Positions 37,023-46,485 of a stretch of 63,883 nucleotides of DNA are shown piece after piece. Every line of letters starts with the position of its first letter. Positions within the stretch are counted from its first letter, which is position 1. The notes beneath the pieces were generated by a model. That model ran no database searches. It was not told the origin of the DNA and saw nothing but the letters and a program-made list of their open reading frames with translations. Both the position numbers and the translations under genes were made by a program. The DNA comes from an uncultured Pseudoclavibacter sp. GTDB taxonomy: Bacteria; Actinomycetota; Actinomycetes; Actinomycetales; Microbacteriaceae. The DNA lies in the NCBI GenBank assembly GCA_946221025.1, contig CAMIMS010000006.1:1-63883 (forward strand). Direction: 5' to 3'.

Positions 37023-37529
37023 ATGACCCGTCAACCACTCGTCCTGACCGGCTTCGAAAGCGGCGCACCCGCTCGACCTCCGCTGCGCGTCATCTTGGCT
37101 GCGACAAGCATCGCGACTGTCGCTCTCGTGGCTTTGGTCGGCCTCGGCACTCTCACCGGCCACCTGTGGCTCATCCCGCCGATGGCAGCGAGCATGGCGC
37201 TCATTGCTGGCGCCCCAGCACTCCCCCTCGCACAACCCCGCAACGTGGTCGGCGGTCAATTCATTTCAGCGACTGTTGGAGTGGTCGTTGGCCTGTTCAG
37301 TCACTCGTTGCTCGCGGCAGCCATAGCCGGCGGCGTCGCGCTCGGTGCGATGTTGCTTGCCCGAACTTCACATTCGCCCGCGGCTGCAACCGCTGTTATC
37401 GGCGCCTCAATTACCGACGGACACATCGAATTCATCCTTTGCGTGGTCGCGGCCTCGCTCGTGCTCGTCCTCGCCGGTATTGCTCGGAGCGGGTTCAAGC
37501 GAACGCCGTACCCGGCGTATTGGTGGTAA
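37023..37529 (+). CDS. HPP-family membrane protein
   Basis: A 168-residue protein with about five hydrophobic segments. Features of the HPP family are LIPPMAASMALIAGAPALPLAQPRNVVGGQF and, in place of the name-giving HPP, SHSPAAATAVIGASITDGH. Some plant and cyanobacterial HPP proteins move nitrite; most bacterial members are uncharacterised. CGGAGG precedes the ATG at 37023. It is controlled by the divergent TetR gene through two operators, which suggests it responds to a toxic compound. Confidence 0.85.
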   Translation: MTRQPLVLTGFESGAPARPPLRVILAATSIATVALVALVGLGTLTGHLWLIPPMAASMALIAGAPALPLAQPRNVVGGQFISATVGVVVGLFSHSLLAAAIAGGVALGAMLLARTSHSPAAATAVIGASITDGHIEFILCVVAASLVLVLAGIARSGFKRTPYPAYWW

Positions 37530-37626
37530 GCAATCGCCCTGAATCGACCGACCGCAGCGTGATCCTGCCTACCGTCGGACGCTGGTCCTTCTCCTGGTGA
37601 CGCGGCAGGGGCCGTTTGCATCCCGC

Positions 37627-38622
37627 CTAGTCGGCGGTGACGATGCGGGCTCCCGCTTCGAACTCGACGAGGTCGCCGGTCTCTTCATCCTTCGCGGCCC
37701 TGCGGCCGACCCACAGGGCATAGACGAGGTACAGCGCGAGCGCGATCACGCCGATGCCGATCTTGATCGACCACGGCCAGGGCTGCCGGGTCACATAGCC
37801 CTCGATGATTCCGGAGATGAACAGGAAGATCGTCGTGCCGATGGCGACGATGAACAGGCTCCGGCCCTCCTGCGCCAGCGCGTCTAGCCGCTTGCGGTTC
37901 CCGGGCGACACCCACGACCAGAACAGCTTCAGGCCCGCAGCACCGGCAACGAACACCATCGTGAGCTCCAGCAGACCGTGCGGCGCGATCCACAGGAAGA
38001 ACGTGTCAAGGTGCCCGACGCTCGCGAGCACCGCCGCCGAGATGCCGAGGCTCACGCCGTTTTGCATCAACACATACGGCACCCACAGGCCCGTGATGCC
38101 GAGCAAGATGCACTGCGCGGCGATCCACGCGTTATTCGTGAACACCTTCGCGGCGAAGCTCGACTCGCTGAACTCGGAGTAGTAGTTGATGAAGTCGTTC
38201 TCCGCGTACTTCTTCAGTTCCGCTTCGCTGCCGAGGTACGCGAGAATCTCGGGCTGCGTCAGCACCCACGCGGACGTGAGCACGGCAACCACCACGGTGT
38301 AGAGCGCGGAGCCGAGCGTCCACCAGCGAAGCCGGTACAGCGCGGCCGGAAGCTGTCTCGAAAAGAACCGGATGAAGGTGACGAGCACATTCGCACCGGT
38401 GCCCGTGAACTTCTGCCGCGCCTTCGCGAGCCGAAGCGAGAGCACATCCGCTTCACGGGTCGAACCGTACGCGGTACGCAGATCCGACAGATCGCCGGCA
38501 GCGGACTGGTACCGGGAGATGAGCTCATCGGTCTGCTGGCCCGTGAGCGCACGCGAATTACCGAGCTCGGCCAGCCGTTGCCAACTGGCCCAGCGGCTGC
38601 GCGTGAGGGCGTCGAGATCCAT
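37627..38622 (-). CDS. SpoIIM-like (stage II sporulation protein M) membrane protein
   Basis: A 331-residue membrane protein. The N-terminal 100 residues are soluble and helical (MDLDALTRSRWASWQRLAEL, LISRYQSAAGDLSDLRTAYG), followed by about six transmembrane segments with NNAWIAAQCILLGITGLWVPYVLMQNG and IAPHGLLELTMVFVAGAAGL, the SpoIIM core pattern. The organism has no visible sporulation genes; family members in non-spore formers are of unknown role. It is divergent from the RDD gene with only 17 bp between start codons. Confidence 0.88.
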   Translation of the reverse strand: MDLDALTRSRWASWQRLAELGNSRALTGQQTDELISRYQSAAGDLSDLRTAYGSTREADVLSLRLAKARQKFTGTGANVLVTFIRFFSRQLPAALYRLRWWTLGSALYTVVVAVLTSAWVLTQPEILAYLGSEAELKKYAENDFINYYSEFSESSFAAKVFTNNAWIAAQCILLGITGLWVPYVLMQNGVSLGISAAVLASVGHLDTFFLWIAPHGLLELTMVFVAGAAGLKLFWSWVSPGNRKRLDALAQEGRSLFIVAIGTTIFLFISGIIEGYVTRQPWPWSIKIGIGVIALALYLVYALWVGRRAAKDEETGDLVEFEAGARIVTAD

Positions 38623-38639
38623 TGTGGTTTCATACTGGC

Positions 38640-39506
38640 ATGTCTCGACCGCAAGCGGCACCCGAGCAGCTCGTATCTGACGATGAAGACATCGTCATCG
38701 GTGAGGCGGTCGCGCTCAATGTTCGGCCCGCGGGCTTCATGCTGCGCGCCCTCTCCTCCCTCATCGACGCGGTCGTCGCTGTCATTGCACTCGTGCTCGT
38801 CATGCAGGTTGTCAGCGTCGTCATATTCGAGACGGGGCTGTATCGACTGTTCGATTCGGCAATGGTGTCGGCGCTGTACATCGTGATCGTCGTCGCGTGC
38901 ACGATCGGCATCCCGGTGACGATCGAGACGGTCACCAACGGACGATCCCTCGGCCGCCTCATCGTGGGTCTGCGCATTGTTCGCGATGACGGCGGAGCGA
39001 CGGGGTTTCGCCACGCGTTCATTCGCGGACTCACCGGCTTTTTCGAGTTCTTCATGACCGGCGGTGGTGCGGCGGTGCTGGTTGGCATGCTCAATCCGCG
39101 ATCGAAGCGGATCGGCGATCTCCTTGCCGGCACCTACGCCCAGTACGAGCGTGGCGTGAGCCTGCCGGTGCGCACACTCGAGATTCCCGAATCGCTCCGC
39201 ACCTGGGCGTACATGGCCGATGTGGCGCGCATCCCGGATCAGCTCTCCCGTCGCATCTACGACTACTTCGACCAGTACGCGATGCTCGAACCGGCCGCGC
39301 GAAAAGCGCTCGCCGAATCCCTCGGTCGCGAGGCGATGGCGTATGTGAACCCGGTGCCGCCGGTCGATGCCGACACGTTCCTTCGCGGTGTCGTTGTGCT
39401 TCGGCGCGAACGCGAACTCGCACGGCTCGCGGGGCGCGATCACAGGCGCCGCCAACTCGCGCCGGCGCTCGAGCAGATGCCCTTCGGTTTCCCCGACCGC
39501 GGGTAG
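38640..39506 (+). CDS. RDD-family membrane protein
   Basis: A 288-residue protein with the RDD domain (about 27-165): RPAGFMLRALSSLIDAVV has the Arg-Asp pair, then two to three membrane segments and GRSLGRLIVGLRIVRDDGG plus RIGDLLAGTYAQYER. A long soluble C-terminal part follows. Its divergent partner is the SpoIIM-like gene; the same pair neighbours MoxR and DUF58 genes in mycobacteria. Start ATG at 38640, probably leaderless given the 17-bp gap. Confidence 0.88.
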   Translation: MSRPQAAPEQLVSDDEDIVIGEAVALNVRPAGFMLRALSSLIDAVVAVIALVLVMQVVSVVIFETGLYRLFDSAMVSALYIVIVVACTIGIPVTIETVTNGRSLGRLIVGLRIVRDDGGATGFRHAFIRGLTGFFEFFMTGGGAAVLVGMLNPRSKRIGDLLAGTYAQYERGVSLPVRTLEIPESLRTWAYMADVARIPDQLSRRIYDYFDQYAMLEPAARKALAESLGREAMAYVNPVPPVDADTFLRGVVVLRRERELARLAGRDHRRRQLAPALEQMPFGFPDRG

Positions 39507-39551
39507 GCCGCCCCGGGTTCTCGCCCGGGTGCGCGAGACGTCGAACGGCGG

Positions 39552-41000
39552 CTAGGCGCGGATGAGTCGCAGCACTTCGTCGCGCACGCGCTCCATCGTC
39601 TCCTGATCGGCTGCCTCCACGTTCAGTCGCAGCAGCGGCTCAGTGTTGCTCGGGCGCACCGAGAACCACCAGAACGGCTCATCGCCACTGGTGAGCCCGG
39701 TCACCGTGATGCCGTCGAGCTCATCGAACTGCGCGATCGACACGAACGCCTCGACAATCCGCGCGTAGGCGGCGGGCACATCGCTCACCTCGGAGTTGAT
39801 CTCCCCGGATGCGGCATACGGCGTATTCGCTTTCGCCAATTGCGACATCGTTGCCGTGCCGGAGCCGAGGTCCGCGAGCACGTGCATCGCGGCGAGCATG
39901 CCGTTGTCGGCGCCCCAAAAGTCGCGGAAGTAGTAGTGAGCCGAGTGCTCGCCACCGAACACCGCGCCGGTGCGCGCCATCTCCGCCTTGATGAGCGAGT
40001 GCCCAACCTTCGTGCGCACCGGCTTCGCGCCGAGTGCACGAATCGTTTCGGGCACGTAGCGCGACGTGATGAGGTTGTGAATGACGGTGATGTCGCTCTC
40101 GCCCGCAACGCGCACGCGTTCCACCTCACGGGTGGCGACCACCGCGGTGACGGCGCTCGGGGAAACCGGCTGGCCCTCCTCATCCACCACGAAGCAGCGG
40201 TCAGCGTCGCCGTCGAAGGCGAGCCCGAGGTCGGCCCGGTGCTCGAGCACCGCTCGCTGCAGGTCAACGAGGTTCTTCGGGTCGAGCGGGTTCGCCTCGT
40301 GGTTCGGGAAGGTGCCATCAAGCTCGAAGTAGAGCGGAATGATCTCGATCGGCAGCGCATCCAACTCTGCCGCCGTGCCGAGCACCGCCGGCACGGTGAG
40401 CCCAGCCATGCCGTTTCCCGCATCCACCACGACGCGAAGCGGACGGATGAAGGAAAGGTCAACGAGCGAGCGCAGGTAGCCCGCATAGTCGGCGAGCACG
40501 TTCACCTGGCGCTCACCGCCTGGGGCACCGACCGCCGGGATCCCATCGCGCAGGTATGCGGCGGCCTGGTCGCGCATCTGCGCGAGCCCCGTGTCGAGGC
40601 TGATCGCCTTCGCCCCCGGAAGGCACAGCTTAAGGCCGTTATAGGCGGCCGGGTTGTGGCTCGCGGTGAACATCGCGGTGGCAACGCCCTCGGAGCCGGA
40701 GATGAAGTAGCTCATATCCGTGGAGCAGAGGCCCACGTGCACGATATTCGCGCCGCGCACCCGGGCGCCCTCGGCGAAGGCGCGCGCGAAGACGGGCCCC
40801 GATTCGCGCATATCGTGACCGATCGCGATCGGTGCTCCGGCCTCACCGATAAGGTCAGCGAAGGCGGCACCGAATGCGCGCACCGCCGGCTCGGTGAGCT
40901 GGGTGCCGACGAGCCCGCGAATGTCGTAGCTCTTGACGATGAGGTCGAGGTCGCCCCGGTCAGACTCGGGAACGGGCGCAATCGCAGGAGAGTCGGTCAT
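39552..41000 (-). CDS. manB: Phosphomannomutase/phosphoglucomutase
   Basis: A 482-residue alpha-D-phosphohexomutase. The phosphoserine loop is TASHNPAAYNG, the metal loop FDGDADRC, the sugar loop FGGEHSAHYYF and the phosphate site RPSNTEPLLRL. It interconverts mannose-6-phosphate and mannose-1-phosphate for GDP-mannose. The ATG at 41000 overlaps the DUF3499 stop (ATGA). The neighbourhood with manA and whiB2 repeats the mycobacterial order. Confidence 0.93.
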   Translation of the reverse strand: MTDSPAIAPVPESDRGDLDLIVKSYDIRGLVGTQLTEPAVRAFGAAFADLIGEAGAPIAIGHDMRESGPVFARAFAEGARVRGANIVHVGLCSTDMSYFISGSEGVATAMFTASHNPAAYNGLKLCLPGAKAISLDTGLAQMRDQAAAYLRDGIPAVGAPGGERQVNVLADYAGYLRSLVDLSFIRPLRVVVDAGNGMAGLTVPAVLGTAAELDALPIEIIPLYFELDGTFPNHEANPLDPKNLVDLQRAVLEHRADLGLAFDGDADRCFVVDEEGQPVSPSAVTAVVATREVERVRVAGESDITVIHNLITSRYVPETIRALGAKPVRTKVGHSLIKAEMARTGAVFGGEHSAHYYFRDFWGADNGMLAAMHVLADLGSGTATMSQLAKANTPYAASGEINSEVSDVPAAYARIVEAFVSIAQFDELDGITVTGLTSGDEPFWWFSVRPSNTEPLLRLNVEAADQETMERVRDEVLRLIRA

Positions 41001-41203
41001 GCCCCAAACGGTACCGGACGCATGATTTCCCACCCGGATGGGGGCGTGATGCGCTCCGCGTGAATCGCGCACAGGTCGTATGTGTGCGGATCAGCGGTCA
41101 GTGCCAGCGGACCGATCACCGCCAGGCGGTCTTCGTAATCGAAGGTGAGCGTGGCGACGGCGGTCCTGGTGCACATCACGCGGCAGCAGGGTCGGTTCGT
41201 CAT
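40997..41203 (-). CDS. DUF3499 family protein
   Basis: A 68-residue protein from an ATG at 41203. It has the family pattern CxxxC near the N-terminus (cysteines at 6, 7, 11), ATLTFDYEDRLAVIGPLAL and DPHTYDLCAIHAERITPPSGWE, with another Cys at 45; these could bind a metal. Function is unknown. It overlaps manB by 4 bp and is divergent from the zincin-like gene, as in other actinobacteria. Confidence 0.85.
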   Translation of the reverse strand: MTNRPCCRVMCTRTAVATLTFDYEDRLAVIGPLALTADPHTYDLCAIHAERITPPSGWEIMRPVPFGA

Positions 41204-41306
41204 GGTGCAATCACCATACGCGCACTCGCGTCGAACGCCCCGCCCACGCGCTGGCGGCAACCGCCGCCGGGACGCATCATCGACCGCCCGGCGTACAGTT
41301 GGCCGC

Positions 41307-41750
41307 ATGGGTGCGAAGTCGAGCGGAGCGGATTCGGTCACGCCGAGGCGATCGCGTGCCGCGTCTCGGAGCCGGCACGGGCGAAACTTGCGCTCGAGCG
41401 TGAACGGGCCGTATCTGCCGCGCCAGTCTGGCCGTGCTGTCGACATTGAGCGCACGATCGAAGACACCGTCGCGATCGTGCGGATGGTGGTGCCCGACCT
41501 CATGCGCGGGGTGCGGGTGCTCATTTCGACCATGCCCGAGCAGTCAACCTGGATGGGCATGGACCGCTGGCGCGTGATCGACGGTTCATCCATCGTGTTC
41601 TACCGGGTGCCCATCGAGCGACTCGAGCACCCGGACTGCGGTGACCGGCTCCACCAGCGCATGGCCGTCGAACGCGTGGTACTCGAGGGGCTTGGAGAGC
41701 TGCTCGGCAGGGATCCGTGGGACCTCGCCCCCGACAGTTTTCGGGCCTGA
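41307..41750 (+). CDS. Metallopeptidase-like family protein, active-site motif lost
   Basis: A 147-residue protein of the small zincin-like family (DUF1025-type) that lies next to DUF3499 genes. The basic N-terminus RHGRNLRSSVNGPYLP, the central WRVIDGSSIVFYRVPIERL and the last helix VERVVLEGLGELLGRDPWDLAP match the family, but the expected zinc motif HExxH in that helix (near 121-131) is absent. It probably has no protease activity. Confidence 0.7.
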   Translation: MGAKSSGADSVTPRRSRAASRSRHGRNLRSSVNGPYLPRQSGRAVDIERTIEDTVAIVRMVVPDLMRGVRVLISTMPEQSTWMGMDRWRVIDGSSIVFYRVPIERLEHPDCGDRLHQRMAVERVVLEGLGELLGRDPWDLAPDSFRA

Positions 41751-41774
41751 GCGCACCCGAAGCCAGGACCGCGA

Positions 41775-43316
41775 CTAGCGGTACACCGTGATCGGTTCGG
41801 CGAGCGGGTTCGAGCTTGTCACCGGGAAGCTCGCGAGCGCGCTCTGTCCGGCATAGGTGACCGCCGCATGGGCGCTCTCCAGTCCGGTGACGCGATACGT
41901 GCCCGGATTCACGTCCACCTGCGCCGTCTGGCCCGCCGGAATCTCGAGCTGCTTCGCGGGCTCGCCGCTTCGCTCGATCGAAACGGGCAGCGTCTCTTGC
42001 CCCGTGTTCGCGATGAACAGGCGAGGCGAAGGCCCGTCGGGCACGGCTACCTGCGCCTCACCGCCAAGACGAGCGGCGGCTTGATACCAGGCCACATCCG
42101 CCCCGGTGCCGCCCGAGGCGACCATGCTGCGGGCCGCAGCGATGACCGGGCCGTCTGCATCCACCAGGATCGTGCCGATACCGCTCGGCAACTCCGCCAG
42201 GCTGTCATCAACGACCTGCCCGGGCTGGAGCACCACCTCGTCACGACGAATCTCGGTGCCATCAAGGCCGAGGATGCGCACGGTCGCATTCACCTCGCCC
42301 GCACCCGTGTTGAGCATGCGAACGAGGGTCGTCGCGGCGCTGTCGGTGTCGCCGGCGACCGTGCCAGAGGACATCGGCACGCCGGGAATCACCAGGCGCG
42401 TGGTCGGCGCGAGGGTTGCCGGTGAAATCTCGGCGCCACGCCCGCTCAGTCCAGCGGTGAGTACCTGGTGCACGGATGGGGCGACAAGGCCCTGCGTGGA
42501 CACGACGCGAATCGCGACGCTGTGCGTTTGCGGCGCGATCGCGGCGACCGAGATCGCGCGCTGACTCATTGCGGGAATCTCGATCTCACTGAGCTTGCCC
42601 GCATCCACCGGGCCCTCCGGGGATCGCACGTGCAGCTGCACGGTTGCCGGGCGCTCCGTCACATTCGCGAGGGAGAGCACCGATGAGGTGCCCGAGGAGG
42701 GGCCGTCGGCGATCACCCACTGGTCGCCCGTTGGCATCTGACACTCGGTCGCGGTGAAGCCGCTCGGCTTTCCCTGCCCGCCCGGAAGCTGCACCGTTTG
42801 CGTGACCGCGAACTGCGTCGCCTCACCGTCGGTGCGCTCGCCCGGTGCGCGATACACGACCGGGCTTGCCGCATCGCCGGTCGCTGGGCCACCGACGGAG
42901 GCGATCGGCGATGCGCTCGACAGGTGCGTATCGCCGGCGCCGACAAGCCGGGTTTGGCCGTTGGCGGCCGCGGCGGTTTGCTGACCCTGAAGCCCGAGCG
43001 TGATGACCGGCCCCGCGCAGACGCGCTGCTGCTCGCCCGGTTTTGGCTGCACGAGCACGCTCGCGGCCTCGCCGGTGAAGCTCGGCGCCGCGTTCGCGTA
43101 GGCGGCCCATCCGACCGCACCGATCAGGCCCGATGCCAAAAGCAGCGAACCGATGCGGGCAAACACCGAGCTTGCCCGAGCCTCGTCCCCCGCGGCCGCC
43201 GCGGTCGCTCCCGCCGGTCGTTCACCGAGTCGGGCGCTCAGGATCTCATCCCGGGGTTCCCCGGCGGTCTCGATCTCGCGCGGGGTCGTGTTCTGTGGGC
43301 GCTCGCGCGTACTCAC
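41775..43316 (-). CDS. DUF5719 family protein
   Basis: A 513-residue protein with an acidic, flexible cytoplasmic N-terminus, one transmembrane segment (about 51-72) and a large extracellular beta-rich domain, with repeats such as VTERPATVQLHVRSPEG and LRMLNTGAGEVNATVRILG-type strands. It matches DUF5719, a partner gene of the giant glycosyltransferase below. Starts with a GTG at 43316 overlapping the previous stop by 4 bp. Confidence 0.8.
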   Translation of the reverse strand: MSTRERPQNTTPREIETAGEPRDEILSARLGERPAGATAAAAGDEARASSVFARIGSLLLASGLIGAVGWAAYANAAPSFTGEAASVLVQPKPGEQQRVCAGPVITLGLQGQQTAAAANGQTRLVGAGDTHLSSASPIASVGGPATGDAASPVVYRAPGERTDGEATQFAVTQTVQLPGGQGKPSGFTATECQMPTGDQWVIADGPSSGTSSVLSLANVTERPATVQLHVRSPEGPVDAGKLSEIEIPAMSQRAISVAAIAPQTHSVAIRVVSTQGLVAPSVHQVLTAGLSGRGAEISPATLAPTTRLVIPGVPMSSGTVAGDTDSAATTLVRMLNTGAGEVNATVRILGLDGTEIRRDEVVLQPGQVVDDSLAELPSGIGTILVDADGPVIAAARSMVASGGTGADVAWYQAAARLGGEAQVAVPDGPSPRLFIANTGQETLPVSIERSGEPAKQLEIPAGQTAQVDVNPGTYRVTGLESAHAAVTYAGQSALASFPVTSSNPLAEPITVYR

Positions 43317-46270
43317 GGCACCATCACCTCGTCATCATCGATGTGTCCGTCCGCGGAGCTGAACGGCGCCTGTCCGAGCGACATGCTCGCGTCGAGCGCG
43401 CGAATGCGCTCCTCCTCGGGTCCGTCCAGCTGCAACCACGGTGTTCGCCGGCGCGTGGTCGCAAGAGCCGCATCCGCTTCGAGCGTTCCGGTGGGAAGCG
43501 CGAGCAGCAGCATGATCACAAGGACGGCGGTCTGGGTCGCGAGGATTCCGCGCCCGACCCACGTGTCGGCGTTGCCCGTGCGAAGCCCCGCGGCGATATC
43601 CGCATCCGCGGGCCGCGTGGTCGAGTTCGACACGTGCCAGAGGGTGCCGTATTCGGAGGTGCCGGCCGGCACGAACGTTGAGTTCGCATCCAGCGACCGC
43701 GTGATGCGGGCGGCCAGGCCCGAGGCGTTCGCGTCTGGGGGCGTGACGAGCACGTACCCGATGCCGAGCGCGTGCAGATCGGCGACCGGCGCCGCGGCGG
43801 GATCGGATGCGAGCAGCACCGCGAGTTCGGCAAGTCGCTTCTCACCGGCCGTGAGTTCCGGCGCGGTGTTTCGCAGCGTCGACTGTCCGTCAAGCGTGTC
43901 GCCGGTGCCGCGGTCGAGGCTCACTCGCATCGACCCACTGCCGTGCGGCGTGATGATGAGGGTGCCGAGGTCTTCATCCACCGAACCCTGTGCCTGCACG
44001 ATGGAGGGCACGCTCTGCGATGAACCGGGCGCGGGCTTTGCGAGCCCGGCCTGCTGCGCGAGCGCCGGCACGGAACCGGCGGCAATGGATGAGGCGAGCA
44101 CGAGCGTTGCGAGCAGTCCCGCGGCGAAACGCTTGAGCGACGTGAGACCAGACAGCGCCGTGATACCGAAACCCAGCAGCATGAGCGATTGCGCGGCACC
44201 GATCCACACCGGAACGGCGCGGTCGGCGACCGACGCGAGCTCCAGACCCGAAACGGTGAGCGCGGTGAACGCGCCGAGCGCCCACATGCCGATTCCCGCG
44301 AGCGCGCTTCGCCAGTTGCGGCCGATCAGGCCGATGATCACCGCCATGACGGTTGGCAGCGCAAGCAGGATGAGGAGCACGGGCATTCCTAAAAGTTCCC
44401 CACCGGCGCCGGCGAGCTGCTCGACCCATCCACCCATCTGGGCGGTTGGGAACCCGAGGAGCGCCGCGACTGCGCGCGCGGGGTCATACGGGGCGGCGAT
44501 TCCGGGATCGGCGGCAATCGCGACCGGGTTGCCGCGGCGGATCTGGGTGATCGCCAGCGGCAGGAACATCACGAGCGTCGGGATCGGGACGATGAGCTGC
44601 CTGCCCCAGCGAAGGCCGGCACCGGTGAGGCTCACGAGCCACATGAGCGCCATCGCCGGGATGAGCGAGGGACTGCAGGCAGCGACGAGGGCACCGAGGA
44701 GCGACAGCGTGGCCACGCCCCGCCAGGTGTCGCGCGAGCGCAGCGCCGCCCACACCGTCAGCGGCAGGCAGATGTGCGCGATGACGCCCGCGATTCGCCC
44801 GTCGTTCAGAGCTCCGAGCAGGGGCGGTGCGAGCATCCATCCGATGCCGGCGACCGCGCGCATCCACGCGCGCTCGGTGAGGTTCGCGGCGAGCAACCAA
44901 CCGGTGAGTGCGGCCAGCGGCATCGCGAGGAACCACAGCGCCACGATGGATGCACTCGGGTGCCAGAAGGTGAGTGTTCCAAGCAGTGCCAGCACGAACG
45001 CGAAGGGGTCGGCAACCCCCGCGGCGCCCGTTCCCGGGTCGCGCACGCCGTAGCCGATGGCACCCCAGATCTCGCCGATCGAACCTGATAGCGGGGCGAG
45101 TGCGCCCCCGCGCAGCGCATCCGCCCCGAATAGCGGGAGCATCGCGATGACGCTCGTGGCGAAGGCGAGGAGGAGCACCCAGGCGCCGCCGGTGCCGATG
45201 AAGTTCATCTCGCGCCTGGAGCCGTGCATGCTCGCGCGCAGCTCTTCGCGGCGAAGTTCGCGCACGCGCCGCTGTTCGGCGGGGCTGATGCGGAGCCGGT
45301 CGATCGTCGACATCGGCTCGGTCTGCGTGGCCGCAAACCGTTCGCGGGCGGCCCTTGCCCGGCTCCCGCCGAAGAAGACGTCGAAGGTCGCCGAAAGCTC
45401 GGGGAGGATGCGGCCCGGCACCTTTCGAAGCAGCGTCCACACCATGCGCACGAGCGCGCCGGGGATGAGTCCGAGCCAGTGCAGCACGAACCCGGCCGAG
45501 GATGCGGAGCTCAGTCGCCGGTGCAGTTGCGCGCGTCGACGTTCGCGGATGCGATCCCCAGCAGACATGCGCTCGCCCGACTCGGACAGCAGCGTCGCCG
45601 GGTCGCCGTCACGCTCAACGCGCGCGTCAGGGGTGAGGAGCACGCGGCCGCCCGAGAGCCAGACGCGCTGACAGAAGTCGAGCGCGTCATCGACCACCGG
45701 GAGCCCCGGATCGAATCCGCCGAGATCACGCCAGGTGGAGCGGCGCACGAGCATGCCCCCGCCGCCGACGGCGAGCACATCCGAGAGGGATTCGAACTGG
45801 CCCTGATCCAGTTCCCCCTGGTGCAGCACGACCGATGCGCCGGATGTGGTCATTGACTGTCCGTACTCGACGATCACCGCCGGGTCATCGCGCCTGACCT
45901 GCTTCGGTCCGGTGACCGCGAGCGACGGGTTCCGCTCGACCGTGGCGAGCAGCTGCTCGAGCGCATCCGATTCGGGCGTGTTGTCGGCCCCGAGCAGCCA
46001 CAGCCAGCCGTCGGCGTCGTCGCCGTCGAGCGCGTCGAGTTCATCCGCGGTCTCACCCACCGCCGCGCCGAACGGGGTGTCAGCGGGGAGGGTGAGCAGC
46101 AGCTCCGGCGCCGCGTCGCGCATGATCTCGCGCGTGCTGTCGGCCGATTCGATGTTGACCATCGCCACCCGGTCGGGCATGCGGGTTTGCGCGTGGAGGG
46201 CCGAGATTGTGCGGTCAAGAATGTGCGCCGCGTTCCGTGCGACGAGGATGACAGTGACCGAGGGGCGCAT
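43313..46270 (-). CDS. GT2 glycosyltransferase fused to a multi-pass membrane domain
   Basis: A 985-residue protein. Residues 1-230 are a GT-A GT2 domain: VTVILVARNAAHILDRTISAL, DADGWLWLLGADNTPESDAL and GLPVVDDALDFCQRVW. About 13 transmembrane segments cover the rest, with an extracellular C-terminal stretch near 750-900. Orthologous proteins lie in the manA-whiB2 neighbourhood of actinobacteria; the acceptor is unknown. Probably the protein adds sugars to lipid-linked intermediates. Upstream 215 bp hold a terminator of whiB2. Confidence 0.8.
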   Translation of the reverse strand: MRPSVTVILVARNAAHILDRTISALHAQTRMPDRVAMVNIESADSTREIMRDAAPELLLTLPADTPFGAAVGETADELDALDGDDADGWLWLLGADNTPESDALEQLLATVERNPSLAVTGPKQVRRDDPAVIVEYGQSMTTSGASVVLHQGELDQGQFESLSDVLAVGGGGMLVRRSTWRDLGGFDPGLPVVDDALDFCQRVWLSGGRVLLTPDARVERDGDPATLLSESGERMSAGDRIRERRRAQLHRRLSSASSAGFVLHWLGLIPGALVRMVWTLLRKVPGRILPELSATFDVFFGGSRARAARERFAATQTEPMSTIDRLRISPAEQRRVRELRREELRASMHGSRREMNFIGTGGAWVLLLAFATSVIAMLPLFGADALRGGALAPLSGSIGEIWGAIGYGVRDPGTGAAGVADPFAFVLALLGTLTFWHPSASIVALWFLAMPLAALTGWLLAANLTERAWMRAVAGIGWMLAPPLLGALNDGRIAGVIAHICLPLTVWAALRSRDTWRGVATLSLLGALVAACSPSLIPAMALMWLVSLTGAGLRWGRQLIVPIPTLVMFLPLAITQIRRGNPVAIAADPGIAAPYDPARAVAALLGFPTAQMGGWVEQLAGAGGELLGMPVLLILLALPTVMAVIIGLIGRNWRSALAGIGMWALGAFTALTVSGLELASVADRAVPVWIGAAQSLMLLGFGITALSGLTSLKRFAAGLLATLVLASSIAAGSVPALAQQAGLAKPAPGSSQSVPSIVQAQGSVDEDLGTLIITPHGSGSMRVSLDRGTGDTLDGQSTLRNTAPELTAGEKRLAELAVLLASDPAAAPVADLHALGIGYVLVTPPDANASGLAARITRSLDANSTFVPAGTSEYGTLWHVSNSTTRPADADIAAGLRTGNADTWVGRGILATQTAVLVIMLLLALPTGTLEADAALATTRRRTPWLQLDGPEEERIRALDASMSLGQAPFSSADGHIDDDEVMVP

Positions 46271-46432
46271 TTGTCGGATGGTAGGCGTGGGCGCGGATGG
46301 GGCCCGGCAGGAACACCCGCGTGTTAGGTGAGCGTTACATGGGCTTCTTTCGCGGTGTTTGGGCATGTTGCGGGAGCGCTGACCGTGACGCCGGTGGCGA
46401 CTGCCGCCGGTCTTCGAAACACCGAGTAACGA

Positions 46433-46468
46433 CCTCGGGCGGCCCGGCGTGAACCGGGCCGCCCGAGG
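46433..46468 (-). terminator. Terminator-like hairpin downstream of whiB2
   Basis: A perfect 15-bp stem (CCTCGGGCGGCCCGG at 46433-46447 with 46454-46468) and 6-nt loop, 18 bp after the whiB2 stop. There is no T-run, which is common in high-G+C actinobacteria. Confidence 0.75.
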
Positions 46469-46485
46469 CGGTGGGGGTGAATCGG

